64,000 nucleotides of DNA from Burhinus oedicnemus (taxonomy: Eukaryota; Chordata; Aves; Charadriiformes; Burhinidae). The position numbers were made by a program, and so were the translations under genes. The notes beneath the pieces are model-generated. The model saw only the letters and a program-made list of their open reading frames with translations. It did not search any database and was not told the origin of the DNA. Where the stretch lies: NCBI GenBank assembly GCA_008921705.1, contig VFFE01007085.1:875296-939295 (forward strand), read 5' to 3'. Below, in pieces: positions 1 to 13,194 of the stretch (positions are counted from its first letter, which is position 1; each line of letters starts with the position of its first letter).

Positions 1-3000
1 CTTTGTGTCTTCTCATGTGCTTTCATGCACCCCAAAGCTGGAGCACATACTCTTGGTTTCATGCTGTAAAACCACTGTTCCAGTGGTCTACAGCGTAATG
101 CTCATGTTATTTCAGTGAGTTTGAACAGAACCTCCTCCCCCTTAATAACAAAATATAATAATTGCATCACAGGCCAGAGAGGCAAGAGAAGACCAAAGGA
201 GGAGCCATACATTGAAGATGTGGCCATTCTTTCCAGATGAGATAACCCTAACCAGTAGAGAAGTAAGCCGATCCATTTCAGTTAGCCTCGGGTCTATGGA
301 CTAGAGCTCTGCAACTTAGTGACATGGACAGTTCAGCCAGAAGAACAAACATTCAAGATACTAGCACTGGGACACACAAAATATGGCACATGAGAGACTG
401 AGAGCAAGAGAGATAGGAGTAGAGAAGTGAAGAAAAGATCCATAAAAATGGAAGGGATATGTTTATAGTAGAGGGAAATTTTTACATTAGCTAAGGAGGA
501 AGGAAACAGATTGCAAAGCGGAGGCAGATACACACCATAACTAAGGAAAGGAGTCACAGAAAGGAAGAGGGATTATAAATTCCTGACTGAGCACAGAATT
601 TGTGTAAATTATTTTTAAGAATACTGATGAAACTGGGATAAGCAAATGCATGCAAGTGTTTTGCTGCATTGTGCATTTCTTATACTAGCTTAAGTAAAGA
701 CTTAGCTAAAGGTAGATTTTGGGATCTTTGCGTGTTTAGTGACTGTCTGCATCTGCTGGCACGTGATCCTTGGACCTTGCAGGTATGGGAGTGGGTGGGC
801 TTAACCTACTTGTAAACCAGCCACTCAAAACTATTGTGATGATCTAGGGCAACTGTGCTGTGGCATCCCATTTATGTGAAAGGCTGAAAAAAACAAAAGA
901 GTACCAGAACACGTGCCAGAGACCAATGGATCGGAGAGATGTGCAGCCAAAGGAGGCTTCAGAGCACATAATTCAAAGGCAGAGGACAGAGAATTAGCAT
1001 GAATGTATCCAATGGATCATAATTTTATTAGGATTTTTAAAAACAGTACTAATCATCAGCTCTTGAAAACTAAGTGTTTATTATGAAATTCTATTATTTA
1101 TTGCAATAACCTTGAAATATTGCAAACATTTGCACTGTGCAAAGAAAGTATCAATATTCTTTTTTGTTTAATGAGGAAATGAAGCTAGAAGGGATAAAAC
1201 AATTTGAGATAAAGAGCTTTGTAGAGTCAAATTCTCGAGATCCACACAGAAAGAGATAATTTTCAGTTTCTGTGTAGATCAAAACCCACACACTCAACAG
1301 AAATAAGTGTCTGTTGAAAACCTTGTAAAGCATCCCTCTACATTCTCAGGAGTACAAACACCTTGAAAATTTGATGTCTAGTAAATATACATGCAACAAA
1401 GCGGTCCAACAGCAGCAAGAGGCTCTAAAAGTCACTGTCTCTCATCTTCATCTGAAGGATGTCAATAAATTAAGACTTTGGATTCTCAGGCTTGTGAGCA
1501 ATACAAAGGGCTTTTTGTGTCTGCACAAATGCCTCTGAGTACAAACACTAATGCAAGCCACACACACTTCTCAATGCCAACACAGACTTACAAGAGTTAC
1601 CTTTGCGTGGACACAATCAGAATTTACCGGAAGATGCTGGAATATTCCCTGCTGATTATTGTCAGCTATATTAATGCAATTACAATGGCTTGAACACTTT
1701 GGTACTTTCCAAGAACCTATTTATATAGCAGTCTATTACTAAACTCTGACAACAGCAGCACAAATTATGATGCACTTACTCATTCTGGAGTGTACTTTGT
1801 ACCATGAGCAGTCTCACTTTGAATAAGGCATTCACGATCTGGCCCATCACCCTTTAATTATAGATGTTTGAGAGAAGAGTCAGCATCGGGGTTTACTGCA
1901 CTATTTATAAAACAAGCTAACAGTCAAACGTTGTAGGGCTTCTACTGCTTAAAAAAACCAACTTTCCTTCCTTTTATGAGCTCTTCTGCTGTGCACTTTA
2001 AGCTCATTTGAATGTATCAAGAACATCATTGTAGTAGAGGTATCCACAGATAAGAAATAATCCCACTCTTGGAAAAATCCAGCAGCTAATTCAAACAGCT
2101 GATTTACAGTGTCTGTTTTGGAAATTAAATACAATGTGTTTATTAATATTAGTAGCAAAGCATTCTGCAATCATAGTGTGCATCCTACTAGAAAGCATTT
2201 TCAGTTACACTACAATAGGTGTAATTGTGTGAGCTGAATAGCCTTTGAAAGACAAAGAAATCTATCTGCATTGCCCCTTATATAAATATGACTACACCTG
2301 CACAAACCAGCCTCTATCTGGCAAAAACTAGGAGGAAGCACTTTATCCCTGTCTTTCCATCAATGGAGTGTTAGAGCTTTCCTTTGAAGTCTCTACCACT
2401 AAACATTGGCTGTGGTAGGACACGAGCCTGAAAGAAGCAGTGCCTGCATTCAGTAGCACAGGTGGGATTTTCTCAGTGTGTTAAGGGAAACATACAGGGT
2501 GTTCCTGGGCACCACTGGGAGGATATGGGAGGAGTTTCCATACCCACATACATGTGGAAGCAACGGAAAGGTGGCAGAGAAGGTCTCCAACTTTCACTCA
2601 GGGCAGGTTCAAACCCTATGTCTTTCTTTCCCTATACCACTGTTCTGACCTTACTCAACAGCTCTTGATTCTCTGCCGTTATATCATCATGTAAATTTTG
2701 CTAGTTTCCCCAGCTTTGCACAAGTCTAGAATTCATGGGGGATGTACATTCCCTGCTAAACTTATTCTTTGTGTTGCAGAACTAGTACTGGTTTTGCTGG
2801 ATTGTCAGTGCTTTTGTGCATTATACAGAGCCTGTAGATCATATACAGTTATTAAAATACTTACCTACCCCATGCAGTTTTGTCTTCATAAAATCTGGTT
2901 TTGGCTTTTACCCACTAAACATTCCTCCCCGTGATATTTCCTGCTCTCTAGATACTTATATGGGCCTTTTCACTGTGGTTTATGAGCGTCTCATTATCTA

Positions 3001-4639
3001 ACATGTTCCCCTTATCTTTATTTAGCCTTACAACAGCCTACCAGGCTGAAAATTATTACCTTCCAGCCAGCCAGGAAAACATGGCGGGCTTGTCTGTACT
3101 TCCTAAGGTTCGCGTGGCATAACTCTCCTAACCATTACCTTCCTCCTCCACTCCCAGAGGAAGCTGTTCACAGAGCCAAAAGAATTCTTCTGCAGAGGTA
3201 GCTTTAACAGTCCCCTCCAAATAGAATGACTTACCTTTGCTAAAGGAATTTTTACTGGTGTAATTGCTTCTATATAAGAGTATCCCACCCTATAGCCATG
3301 TCAGTAAATGACTGTTTGTTTCAACCCATGCTTCTAGCCAAAAAAGTTAAACTGGCAAAACTTCTAAGTCTACAAACAAAAAAGTCAGAGAGATTTCTCT
3401 GTGGATGTAAAGAAAGGGCATGACAAAAGAGAGGACTGTTTCTTTGGGTACAAAAGGTATTTGCTTTGTGTTCTAAAGCAAAGCTCAGTTGTTGCCGTCA
3501 GCCTTTATCAGATGCTACTGACAGGATCTTGGGAGATGCGAGAATTTCTTGGAGAAATAGCTGGAGAACTCCATGGTTAAGGGAAAGGGGAGAATCACAC
3601 TTGTATCCAATATATACCCACTGCCTATAAGGACAGGTACATGGAAAAAAAACTCTTCTTGCTTGTGCCAAGGTTTCATCTTAAATGGAAGCAATTCTTT
3701 TCCTCCAGGTACTCTTTGTGGAGCAGAACAGACTGCTCTACAAGGTCACAATATAGGGATCAGAGACCCTGCAATAAACGGCAAATATGTCTTTACGTCA
3801 AAGATGAGAGTCCCAGACCCAGTGCTATGCTTTCTGGACTCTGTATAAGAGGACACATTACATTGTAATATGAAGTGGAGTTCAGAAAGCCTAAGTAAGG
3901 TGCTGAATGAGTATCAGCTTAGTGTCATCTAACAAAATATTAGGCACAGGGGCTTGGAGGAATTTAGGTCATCTGACTCAGACAGTCAGTTCACTGAGTC
4001 CGTCATAAATGCTGCCTTTTAAACACCCTGTTTTGGAGAAGAGCTTACAGTGTGTAATAGAAATGACTTGATTTCTAATAATAGTCAATTAGAAGTTCTC
4101 CTCTGTAATTGTATTTGGAAATGCAATGTAAGTGCTTCTGCTGGAAAAAGTTAATTTGTCTTCATTTTCCTATGATTTCTAAAAATAGATTAGAATTAAA
4201 TGTCATGTACCTTTGGAATGTGTATGTTTGGTAACTAACAAACTCACTTTGTCACTGTTTATGATCTCAGGATTCTTTCCATGGAAACTATTATAAGGTC
4301 ACTATTATCATCAAGCAGCAATGAATGCTGTTCATATTTTAGACAGTCATTAGGGAAAGGACAATCCTATGGCCTTAAAACCCATTTGTGTGTTCAGCAG
4401 GAAAGGAATGTATAGTACTTTTTTGGTGTATATATGGTTTTATGTGTTTGTAGGTAGACATTTTTGGTTTGAAGATTCAAAGTCATGCATACTACCTCTT
4501 GCAGAAAGCTCCTGGTCAGTTAGACAAAATTTATTGGGTTCCTAAACTACATTTTCATAAATGGCATGCATTTAGATGAAGACAAAACCTATAAGGTACT
4601 GTATGGCCTCAATTTCCATTAGCACCTTTTAAGGGCATC

Positions 4640-4800
4640 CATCACCTTGCAGAACTGAGATCTCTGTTCACTGAAAGCCAGATTCTGGACTGTCCCCTCT
4701 AGGAGTACAAAGAGGTCTCAAAGTGAATGTAGCTGTACTTTACTCCCACTGGGAGATTTCATTGCACTGGCACACTGGTGTAAAGGAGTCCTCAAACAAA
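4640..4800. repeat. possible relic of an ancient amniote interspersed repeat, family unassigned
   Basis: Phrases such as 'agccagattctgga' and 'cactggtgtaaagga' resemble those found repeatedly in bird and reptile genomes in old dispersed repeats. The resemblance is from memory and short, so family, orientation and ends are uncertain. A repeat-library search would decide. Confidence 0.22.
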
Positions 4801-7800
4801 AACATAATGCACAACTCGTTTATGAATGTAAGTTGTCCCTGTGGAAAGCGCCGATATTTACTCAAAACCGAATAGAAAAAAAAAAAGTTATTTTTTCAAT
4901 AGTTCACTGTGTAAGGGACTCTTGCTTATTTCAATGTGTCTCATAGCATTTATACTACTATAACAGGGGACTCCATAGCATAAGACTTCAACAGAGTATT
5001 GGAAATGTAAGTTTATGAGAATGATTTCAAAAACTGTATTGCATATGCATGATTATATGTATAATTCAGCTAATGAGTCTAATAGACTCTCTCCGAAGAA
5101 CTGCCATTGATTGATAGGAGTAGCACTGGAAGCAAAGGAGAAAACATTATCAACAGAGAAAGTTACTCAGGCACGTGCACACAGATATATATCATAGCAG
5201 AAGAAGATGACGTTCATCAGTCAAGGCATTTGTTCACACTTTTCTACTATTAATCTGCTAGCAGGTTTTCACGTTAGTTCAAACTCTTCTCTAGCATTTG
5301 AGAAGATTTAATTAGAATAAGGAAGCAAACTGTGAATTTCAAGATCTGTATTAAAGCAAAAAAATATAAACACAGGGATGGATTTGTGATGACAAGTTGA
5401 ACATGGAGTTTTAAAATTGTTTTACTCGGAGATGAAACTGAAAAATAATGGATCAACAAAGGTGCCTAAAACCTTGACTGGTTAATCTAATAGATAAAAA
5501 TATAGATGTAAATACTTGCAGCTGTTTGCTAATACAGACTCTAGGTAATATTAGTTGGCAAACATAATGGTTTTATAAATAGGTATGATATAACATTCAC
5601 CTTAGGGTGCCGGATTACCTCAGCTAGTTATAGCAAAAAGCGTGCATAATTTCTTCCCCGCCCCACTTGCTTTTCTCTTTCTTTTCCCCAAAGTAGATGT
5701 TTCTAGTCTTACCAAACTTACCTAATGATAGTGAATTTTCTGATGCCTTTGTTCTAAATAAGATTATCTTTTTACTCATTTCTTTTTCTAGAAAGCTTCA
5801 GAGGCATATGAATTTTCTGTATGTAGCACTTCATATTACAGATCTGGGTGTCTGTGAGGTATTGCTATTTTACTGAAGATGAACTTATCTCAGCAATTTA
5901 ACCCCTTTAATGTTTCTTATGCACATCATCTTTTGATTAATTTGTATATCTTTTTGGGAAAACAGGTTTTCCCTTTTTTAAAGTAAGTGACAATGAAAAA
6001 TTGTACTTATGTGTCTCATTTCACACACACACATGTATATACAAGAAAGCTTAAAGGGAAACATTTTTGTATACTTTGAATGATAGCCAAGAAGTTTAAT
6101 ATAGTCTGATGCAGAAGTGAGTGGTGCTGTTTGTGAAGAAAAGTGACTAAATCTGGAATATCTTCTTTGCTACACAGGAAATCTTCTGTCAGACAAAACT
6201 AGAAGAAGGAGTTCGTTGTTTACCTGTAGTAACATAACCTTCAGTTGTCCTACAGCTCCACAAATTACTACAGTTCCCTGTGGTATCTAATAATTAGATG
6301 ACATCATTTTATCACCAATGTATTGTCAAGCTCATTAAAATATTTTTTCTTTTTATTGGTGCTGACCATTAATTTACAGTTATTTTTATTATTTATCCTG
6401 TTATTTATCTTTTTTCAAGGCTTCCAAACATCTTTGTGGCAGCAGTAGCTGTGTCCTTGAGAAAGTAATTTATGCCTGTGGCATTACTCAGACAGAGATG
6501 GTCACAAGTTACATGGGTTTCCAGACTTCTTGAACAGTCTGCCACAGTCAGAAAGGGGCAGGACATCTTGGACCTGGTGGAATGATTGAAGACTAGGTGA
6601 TAACTCTCTGTGTGCTCTCTGTTGGGAGTTACTGTAATACCTAGGAAATATCTTATTCACACTGTGTTCACTTTAGCATCCATTGGCTGATTTTATCAGA
6701 TTTGACACAGAAATGAACATCTCAAAGACAAATGTTTTTCTAGAAGTGTCATTAAAAACCAAGAAGAGGCAATTTGAAGAGAGATGCCCTAAATGTGAAT
6801 TTAGCTTACTTGCAGATATCTTCATTTAGGAGCTCGCAATATATGTTTTGTGTTTGTCCGCCAAGCACCGTCTCAGACTACTGTCAATGACAATCTGAAG
6901 TGGTAGTCACCTGTCTAAATATAGGCATCTAGTGCCACATGAGATGCCCTAATGTATTTCTCCTAGCCTCCAGCTGCCACTTCAGAAGACCATGCAGTAG
7001 GCCCTTATCATACCATGAGGATGGTTGAAATACCTTATGAATTACAAAGGGCAACTAAATCAAGCTCTGGATCTCCACTGACTATCATGGGCACTTAGAT
7101 GGCTAAGTCTGACTGTCTGAATTCGTACTAAATCCCAGCCCAAGTGGAGGATGTGGTTGCCTCATGTCAGTGCTGTTGTAGACGCTCTCTCCTCACTGCT
7201 GCTCTAAAATGGTCCTATAAATCCTGTTTGCTGGTCCTGTTCCTTTTCATTTGGCTTCTTGAGTGAAGAAAAGCTGCGATGTAATTTCATAGGCTTTGAA
7301 ATCCATAACTGAAAGGAGCATTATAAAAGTCCCAACTCTGAAGGAAGTCCCTGTAGAAGTTTTCAACCAACAGCAAGGCCCCCATGCAGAGGGTGCTGGG
7401 ATTTGCTGACCCCAGAGCTCACCAAGCAGCTTCTATCATGAAAGCTGAGATTCTGGAGCCAGAGCAATGCCACAGCATCCCCCAAGTGACCTCTTTTAAA
7501 ATAAAACACCTGTAAAATAAGAAGGCAAAGAGTACCTCGGTGGTTAGCCAGCAAGGGCAGACTTTTCTTTATAGTCTTGGCCATCACCCTGTCTTCAGGC
7601 TTTATTTGTTTGGGCCTTAATTTTGGACTTTCCCCCAATCTCACTGGGTAAACTGCACATTCAGACTATTAAGTCAGAACAGTCAATGCGTGAGGAGCAA
7701 TGACATTCTTCTGGACTAGGACTTCCCATTTGAATTTATCTTTCAGAGTCTCCCACCCCTAGCAAAGAGCGAAGGGTGGTTGCTCTTTTAGCAACCATTG

Positions 7801-8604
7801 AAAAGTCACTTCAGCAAGTGCTAGAGCTGCGCAGGAGGCAGTCTGCCTTGCTTAAGTTGAACTGGCCACTAGCAAGTACCATCCTCTGCATTTTGCAAGA
7901 CGTTTCTGAAGCCTTGGCTCTAGCAGGTACCAGCACGCTCCTGCCTGCCTTTGCTTCCTGCTCTTCCGCCTACTCTCCAGGTCTGAGTCTCATTTGGGCT
8001 CTGAGCTGAGAGCCCTGCTCCAGAGCCGCCTCTTCACAGCCATTCTCTCAGACCTGGATCTTATTTCCTGGTAGTACACCCATGGCAAGGGAAGGTGGTA
8101 GTTGATTAATTTGCCTAACTGGCAATCAGACAGGCTGCCTTACTGGCAGTTACATTTTCATTTTTGTAGTAATGGTCAATATGGGTCTCATTGAAATCTC
8201 TCTGGTATGCCTCTCCAGTGCTGCCAGAGCTGCTGATTGAACTTTGTGCGATGCTGGCATTTCCCTTCAAGCCAATTTTCATTTGTAGCTCAGCAAAAGG
8301 AAATTGTTTCAACTGTTTTGAGGGAAAAGTAAGTACTGACATATGACCCTTCTGCTTCCAGCCTGATTTCCCTTCATTAGCGTGTCCTAAGTGACAGGCA
8401 TGGTGACAATTATGTGGACATTTATGCTTTTGAGACAGACTGTAATTCCAAGGTGTATGCACTTCTATGACCGGAACAGTCTGGATATGTGGGACATGGG
8501 ACAAATAAGAGAACATCTAACTTGTAAATCCTGCCAAAGAGTAGAAAAAAATAGGATGCTTGTCTGGCAATATTTGAACATTCCTGGTTGTTCACATGTC
8601 CCCA

Positions 8605-8628
8605 TGACCTTGCCAGTGACCTTGCCAG
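8605..8628. repeat. exact 12-bp tandem duplication carrying TGACCTTG
   Basis: The unit TGACCTTGCCAG occurs twice head to tail without a gap. Each unit contains TGACCTTG, whose complement CAAGGTCA is the classical monomer site of NR5A and ERR nuclear receptors. The duplication is directly visible. Receptor binding is only a possibility, because such 8-mers are common by chance. Confidence 0.6.
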
Positions 8629-8939
8629 GTCTTGAAAGAACACCAGATAGATGCCTACAGCTACAAGAAGTCAGCTTAGACTTCCCTGAAAGTCAGTGGA
8701 GCTAATGGGCGTTTTGCGGATGTGATTCATCTGACTTATTTTAGATGTCTTTGTTAAAATGAGATGAATGGCTCCCTAGAAATACCTATTTTTCTCTATT
8801 AACTATGAAGGATGCTGACCAACTCAGATGTTCATGTCTCCATCACAGGTGTCTTTGGCCTGATGAATGCTCCCTCCATTGGTTTTATAGATGAGGTGAG
8901 TGAGTTTTTTGTGAGTGTTCTGGTGGGCACTGAAATATA

Positions 8940-9202
8940 GGACAGGACCAGAGGCACTGGGCTCCACCTGAAATTCAGGAGGTTCCCTTTGAACATCAGG
9001 AAACACTTTTCCACTGTGAGGACGACCAAGCACTGGCACAGGTTGCCCAGGAATGTTGTGGAGTCTCCATCCTTGGAGATATTCAAAAGTTGTCTGGACA
9101 TGGTCCTGGGCAATGGGCTCTAGGAGGCCCTGCTTGAGCAGGGGGGTTGGACAAGATGACTTTCAGAGGTCCCTTCCAACCTCAAACACTCTGTGATTCT
9201 GG
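8940..9202 (+). mobile_element. CR1 retrotransposon, 3' fragment
   Basis: This is a 5'-truncated CR1 in plus orientation. It begins in the last part of ORF2 (a degenerate [15 protein letters not shown] segment, then the LNIRKHF...KHWHRLP...[10 protein letters not shown] region). It runs through the 3' UTR motif 'ttggacaagatgactttcagaggtcccttccaacctc' in broken form and ends at the tail 'ctctgtgattctg'. The same order is seen in the copies at 12.2 and 58.5 kb. The 5' boundary is approximate (8925-8945). No target-site duplication is visible, as expected for CR1. Inactive. Confidence 0.9.
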
Positions 9203-12189
9203 GAACTGTTTGTTTAGGCATCTTAGTCCCCTTTCTAAATCCAGTATCAATTGTCAGTTCTACTGGTGAGAAACTGTCCAAGAAAAACTAGTGTAAAACC
9301 ACCAATATAATTTCACATAAATTATTAGCAAAAATTTGTGTTATTGTGTGGCCACATTTTCATTATTTCTTTTAAAAAAAAAAATACAGACCGGCTGAAA
9401 AGGTCAAGCCTTCTGATTTTGCCATATTTTAGTGAATTAGTACCCCTGAGTGACCTTGATTGGCACTTTATGAACATTAACAGCCTTGATAGTCTTTACT
9501 AATTGCCATGCTTGTCAACTCTGGGAATACTGGAGACCCAATTCTGCTTTTATTAATTTATATATTTATTATAGCGTTGTTTCCTACACTATAATGTTGA
9601 GAGAACATTCATGAAACTGTCTTGTGGGATTATTTTTTGAGAATAGTTTTTCTCACAGAGGAAAGACTGTTCTGTGTTACACGTTGGATTTTCTGGCTTC
9701 ACTGAGAAAATGCTGCAGGGGAGGTGGGGGTGGGGAGAGAAGGGGTACCTTGCATTCATCTAAGAAAAAGAAAACCCCAAACTAGGAACCTTTGAAGATG
9801 TTTTGTTTTAATTATTTTATGTGAGTAAGGTTAGTTCAGTATGTAATAACAGGCTGTCTTGACAACAAAAGGCTGAATCAACACAGAACATGATTGGAAT
9901 TATGCATGTCAATTATAATGAATCTCATTATGCAACACGAAAGTCTAATTCTATTGTAAAGGCCTGCAGTCTGCAGTCTTAAGGCTGATGTCAATGCTGA
10001 ACAATAACTGCCCTCTCCCCCACGTCATAGCCATAAAGAATAAATATAAACCTCATTTCTGTAGCTTTTTAATATGCAAATTTCCTTGGGGCAGGAGAAA
10101 AGAGAGATTTCTTTTTTTAATTAAAAACAGAAAACTGCCCTGGTCTTAAAGCACTCCATCATGTCCACGGCTTCTTTAGCTTTAACATTTTGCTTCCCAC
10201 AGGAAAAACTGAAGTGGTGTTATTAAGTTCCCTCTTTGTATCAAAATAAAAACCAAGAATGATAATTTCCCACATTGTACCAGCCCAGTATTATGTTTAT
10301 CAAAATAAAATAAAAATTTACATAGCTGTCGTGATTAGGCTCTGATTTCTAGCAAGAAGGTTACAGTAATAAATGTGATTAGCAACACCTTTAAGGAATT
10401 ACAGGGTAGTAGGGGTGTTGCACTGTGTTTTGTTACAATTTGCTATTTCCCCCCATTATTTCTTGCAAGTATTTTGACACTTGTGGTTGAAATGTCTAGA
10501 TTTGGGAGTTTATTTCACAGCAATAAATACAAAGGTGGATTCTCCTTTGTGAGCACGTGATTGGAATGCCGCTTGAGCTCTTAAATACTGTTCCATAATT
10601 CATTGTTAAAGAGTTGATAACTTCAGCTGGAAGCAGGCATGTAACAGGCATTTTTACTTGCTGAAAGAAAACACTGTTGTGACACTGTGGGACTCCAGTG
10701 GATGGGGGTATGTCAGCAAATGGTAGTCAAATAAAATTCAAGACTTAAGAGTCTTCAAACTGCCATGTAGCAGGATTAGGTGAGCACATTACAGTGGGGA
10801 AGCAACATCTGCATGCCTTGCACTGAACCTACCCTGTGGCCATCAAAGAATACTTTGCAGAATGCAGTAGGACTAGTCAGTAACCTCCTGTGTTACTGGT
10901 TATTTTTGATTGACTTTATGAAGAGGTGCTGTAATTGACAGCAAAGCTTATAGGCATGAATACCTCTACTCCAGTAGACAGGACTTGTGAATGCAAAACA
11001 GTTACTGGCTCTGCATTGCAGTTCTGTATGAGAATTCATGGCTAAGGGCTAGTTTACAAACTTGTACTAAAATATCCATCTGTAGCTGGTGTAAACTGAA
11101 TTTTTACACTCATCATTCAAAGCAAAATTGAAACAAGACATGTCGATTTCAGAAGAGTTGACCCAGAATTGCTTTGAACTCACACCTTCCTCACAGATCA
11201 TGGTTACTTACTTTTCCTTTTAAAAGACAGATATAAACAAATTTTCTGGATGCTGAAAGAAACTTGCAGTTATTAGACCTAGGACAGTTATTCAATATGC
11301 AATTAGAACAACATGCTGAATTTTCCTTGTTCAGAATTTCTAACAGCTTTCATGGGAAACGTATGATTCAGACAGGTTTAGCAGCCTGTGAAAAAGAAGT
11401 CCCCAAAGCTGGCCACGAAGTACACTGTCCTTTCCGGCTATTTCTGAAAACCAACTTTACATTTGTACCAGCAGAATATTACTGTAACCATGAACAGCAC
11501 AGAAATAGTAGACCCAACTGGAGAAAGGAATAAAGACAGTAATTTGACAAATGTACAAAGAATACTGTCTTTTAGGTAAAAGGTAGATTATTCTTGTTAT
11601 TATTATTGCTCTTATTGTTACCATCATCCTCATTGGCACATTTTTCTGGAAACAGTAAAAGTAAAAGGAAAAAAAAAAAAAGAGGACAAACCAGCATCCA
11701 GGTCATTTCCTCGAAGACTGCGATTCCTTTTCAACTACTTGCAAAGATCTACGGGATCTTTGCTTACCACCAAACTTTTTGAATTTGTTTTGTGCTGTTT
11801 TCTCCAGCAAGAAGAGGATAGGGCAGGAAACGACAGGAAAAAGACTAGCTGCTTTGCAGGGTCAGGTGAAAGACCTCCTATTAAATAAAGAAAGGGAAGG
11901 GGGAGGTTTTCCAGTGCCAGAGGCACAAAAGGAAAGCAGGCAGCTGGAATTCATTGTAGCCAACTCCCAAAACAAAGCAAGGGTGCCTGGGCTTGTTGTG
12001 GAAACAGGGATAAGGGAAAGGGAGGGATCTGGAGTCTAGTGAACTATAGGTCTATTTTGCACCGCATCCTCACAGCTGTTTGTATACAGCTATGATGTGT
12101 GTAGAGTACTTCAAAACTGAGGTGGATTCTCTTCACGTAGGAATTTGCGCAGCTGTTGCAGAGCATATAGGTCAGGAGTCAACAGTGCT
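9203..12189. other. AT-rich non-coding stretch, no gene recognised
   Basis: This lies between two CR1 copies. It contains a G-rich motif at 9718-9745 (separate entry), AT-rich sequence around 9.3-9.6 and 10.0-10.4 kb, and an A-run near 11670. Several short open frames overlap between 11.26 and 12.04 kb (86-89 codons). They have no recognisable motif and are contradicted by equally long frames on the opposite strand. Confidence 0.55.
9718..9745 (+). other. G-quadruplex-type motif
   Basis: Four runs of at least four G lie at 9718-9721, 9726-9730, 9732-9735 and 9742-9745, separated by 4, 1 and 6 bases. This fits the usual G3+N1-7 rule. The motif stands alone in AT-rich DNA with no CpG island or recognised promoter nearby. 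Confidence 0.65.
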
Positions 12190-13194
12190 CTCATAACAGT
12201 GATATCTGGAGACTAGCGATGTACCCCAGGAGTCAATGTTGGGTCCAGTTCTGTTTAACATCTCCATCAATGATATGGATGATGGGGCAGAGTGTACCCT
12301 CACCAAGTTTGCAGATGACACCAAATTGGGAGGAGTAGCTGATACGCGAGAGGGTCATGCTGCTATCCTGAGGGACCTCAACAGGCTGGAGAAATGGGCT
12401 GACAGGAGCCTCATGAAGTTCAATAAGGGGAAGTGCAAAGTCCTGCATCTGGGGAGGAACAACCACAGGCACCAGTACATGCTGGGGGCTGCCCGGATGG
12501 AAAGCAGCTTGGCAGAAAAGACCCTGGGGATCCCAGTGGACATCAAGGTGAATTTGAGCCAGCAATGTGCCCTTGCTGCAAAGAAGGCAAATGGTATCCT
12601 GGGCTGCATTAGACAAAGTGCTCCCAGCAGGTGGAGGGCAGTGATCCCTCCCCTCTGCTCAGCACTAGGGAGGCCACACCTGGAGTACTGTGTCTTGTTC
12701 TGGGCTCCACAGTACAAGAGAGACATGAACATACTGGAGACAGTCCAATGAAGTGCCATGGAAATGATCAAGGGACTAGTGCATCTCTCCTATGAGGAAA
12801 GGCTGAGAGAGCTGGGACTGTTCATCCTGGAGAAGAGAAGGCTCAGGGGAATCTTATCAATGTATACAAATACCTGAAGGGAGGGTGCAAAGAGGACAGA
12901 GCCAGGCTCTTTTCGGTGGTGTCCAGTGACAGGACCAGAGGCAATGGGCATCACCTGAAACTCAGGATATTCACTCTGAACATCAAGAAACACTTTTTCA
13001 CTGTGAAGGTGACCAAGCACTGGCACAAGTTGCCCAGGGACTTTGTGGAGTCTCCATCCTTGGGATATTCAAAAGTTGTCTGGACATGGTCCTGCGCAAC
13101 GGACTCCAAGTGGCCCTGCTTGAGCAGGAGGGCCGGCCAAGATGACCTCCAGCTGTCCCTCCCAACATCAACAATTCTGTGATGCTGTGATTCT
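12190..13194 (+). mobile_element. CR1 retrotransposon, about 1 kb 3' part with reverse-transcriptase remnant
   Basis: This plus-oriented CR1 starts just upstream of the 'gtaccccaggagtcaatgtt' block, which precedes the LGPVLFN motif of the reverse transcriptase. It runs through the rest of ORF2 and the 3' UTR to the tail 'acaattctgtgatgctgtgattct'. ORF2 is interrupted by an in-frame TGA at 12749 and then shifts near 12850. The C-terminal segment resumes in another frame (positions 12916-13060, [14 protein letters not shown] and KHWHKLP). The copy is dead and of middle age. The 5' truncation point is approximate. Confidence 0.93.
12236..12751 (+). pseudogene. CR1 ORF2 fragment: reverse-transcriptase core, truncated
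   Basis: An open stretch of 171 codons reads through the second half of a CR1-clade reverse transcriptase. LGPVLFNISINDMDD lies at residues 2-16. The catalytic metal-binding motif FADDTKLG lies at about residues 25-32. The thumb-like segment follows, with DLNRLEKWAD and KFNKGKCKVLHLG, then [12 protein letters not shown] and [18 protein letters not shown]. The enzyme in an intact element copies element RNA at a nicked target. Here the N-terminal endonuclease and the first half of the polymerase are absent, and a TGA replaces what is an arginine codon in the related copy at 19.13 kb. The ATG used by the open frame is not a real start. Identification as CR1 ORF2 is firm; no function is expected. 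Confidence 0.9.

Larger units (their letters stand above)
1..8939. other. AT-rich non-coding stretch, no gene recognised
   Basis: Only short open frames occur, the longest about 133 codons on the minus strand at 8115-8516, and none has a domain or motif I recognise. A short CA run sits near 6022-6033. There is no CpG island and no recognisable CR1. Sub-features are listed separately: a weak ancient-repeat-like patch near 4.65-4.80 kb and a 12-bp tandem duplication at 8605-8628. Interpretation: intergenic or intronic DNA; I cannot tell which. Confidence 0.6.

Noticed and set aside
8115..8516. 133-codon minus-strand open frame with many His/Cys residues
   Set aside because: The cysteine/histidine spacing (KCPHNCHHACHLGH) does not fit a standard zinc finger. 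The opposite strand is also open (8391-8705), and no neighbouring exon supports it.
8852..8904. Exon-like segment bounded by a CAG acceptor and GAG|GTGAGT donor
   Set aside because: The one open frame (beginning VFGLMNAPSIGFIDE) is too short to recognise. No partner exons were found, and a CR1 begins directly downstream.
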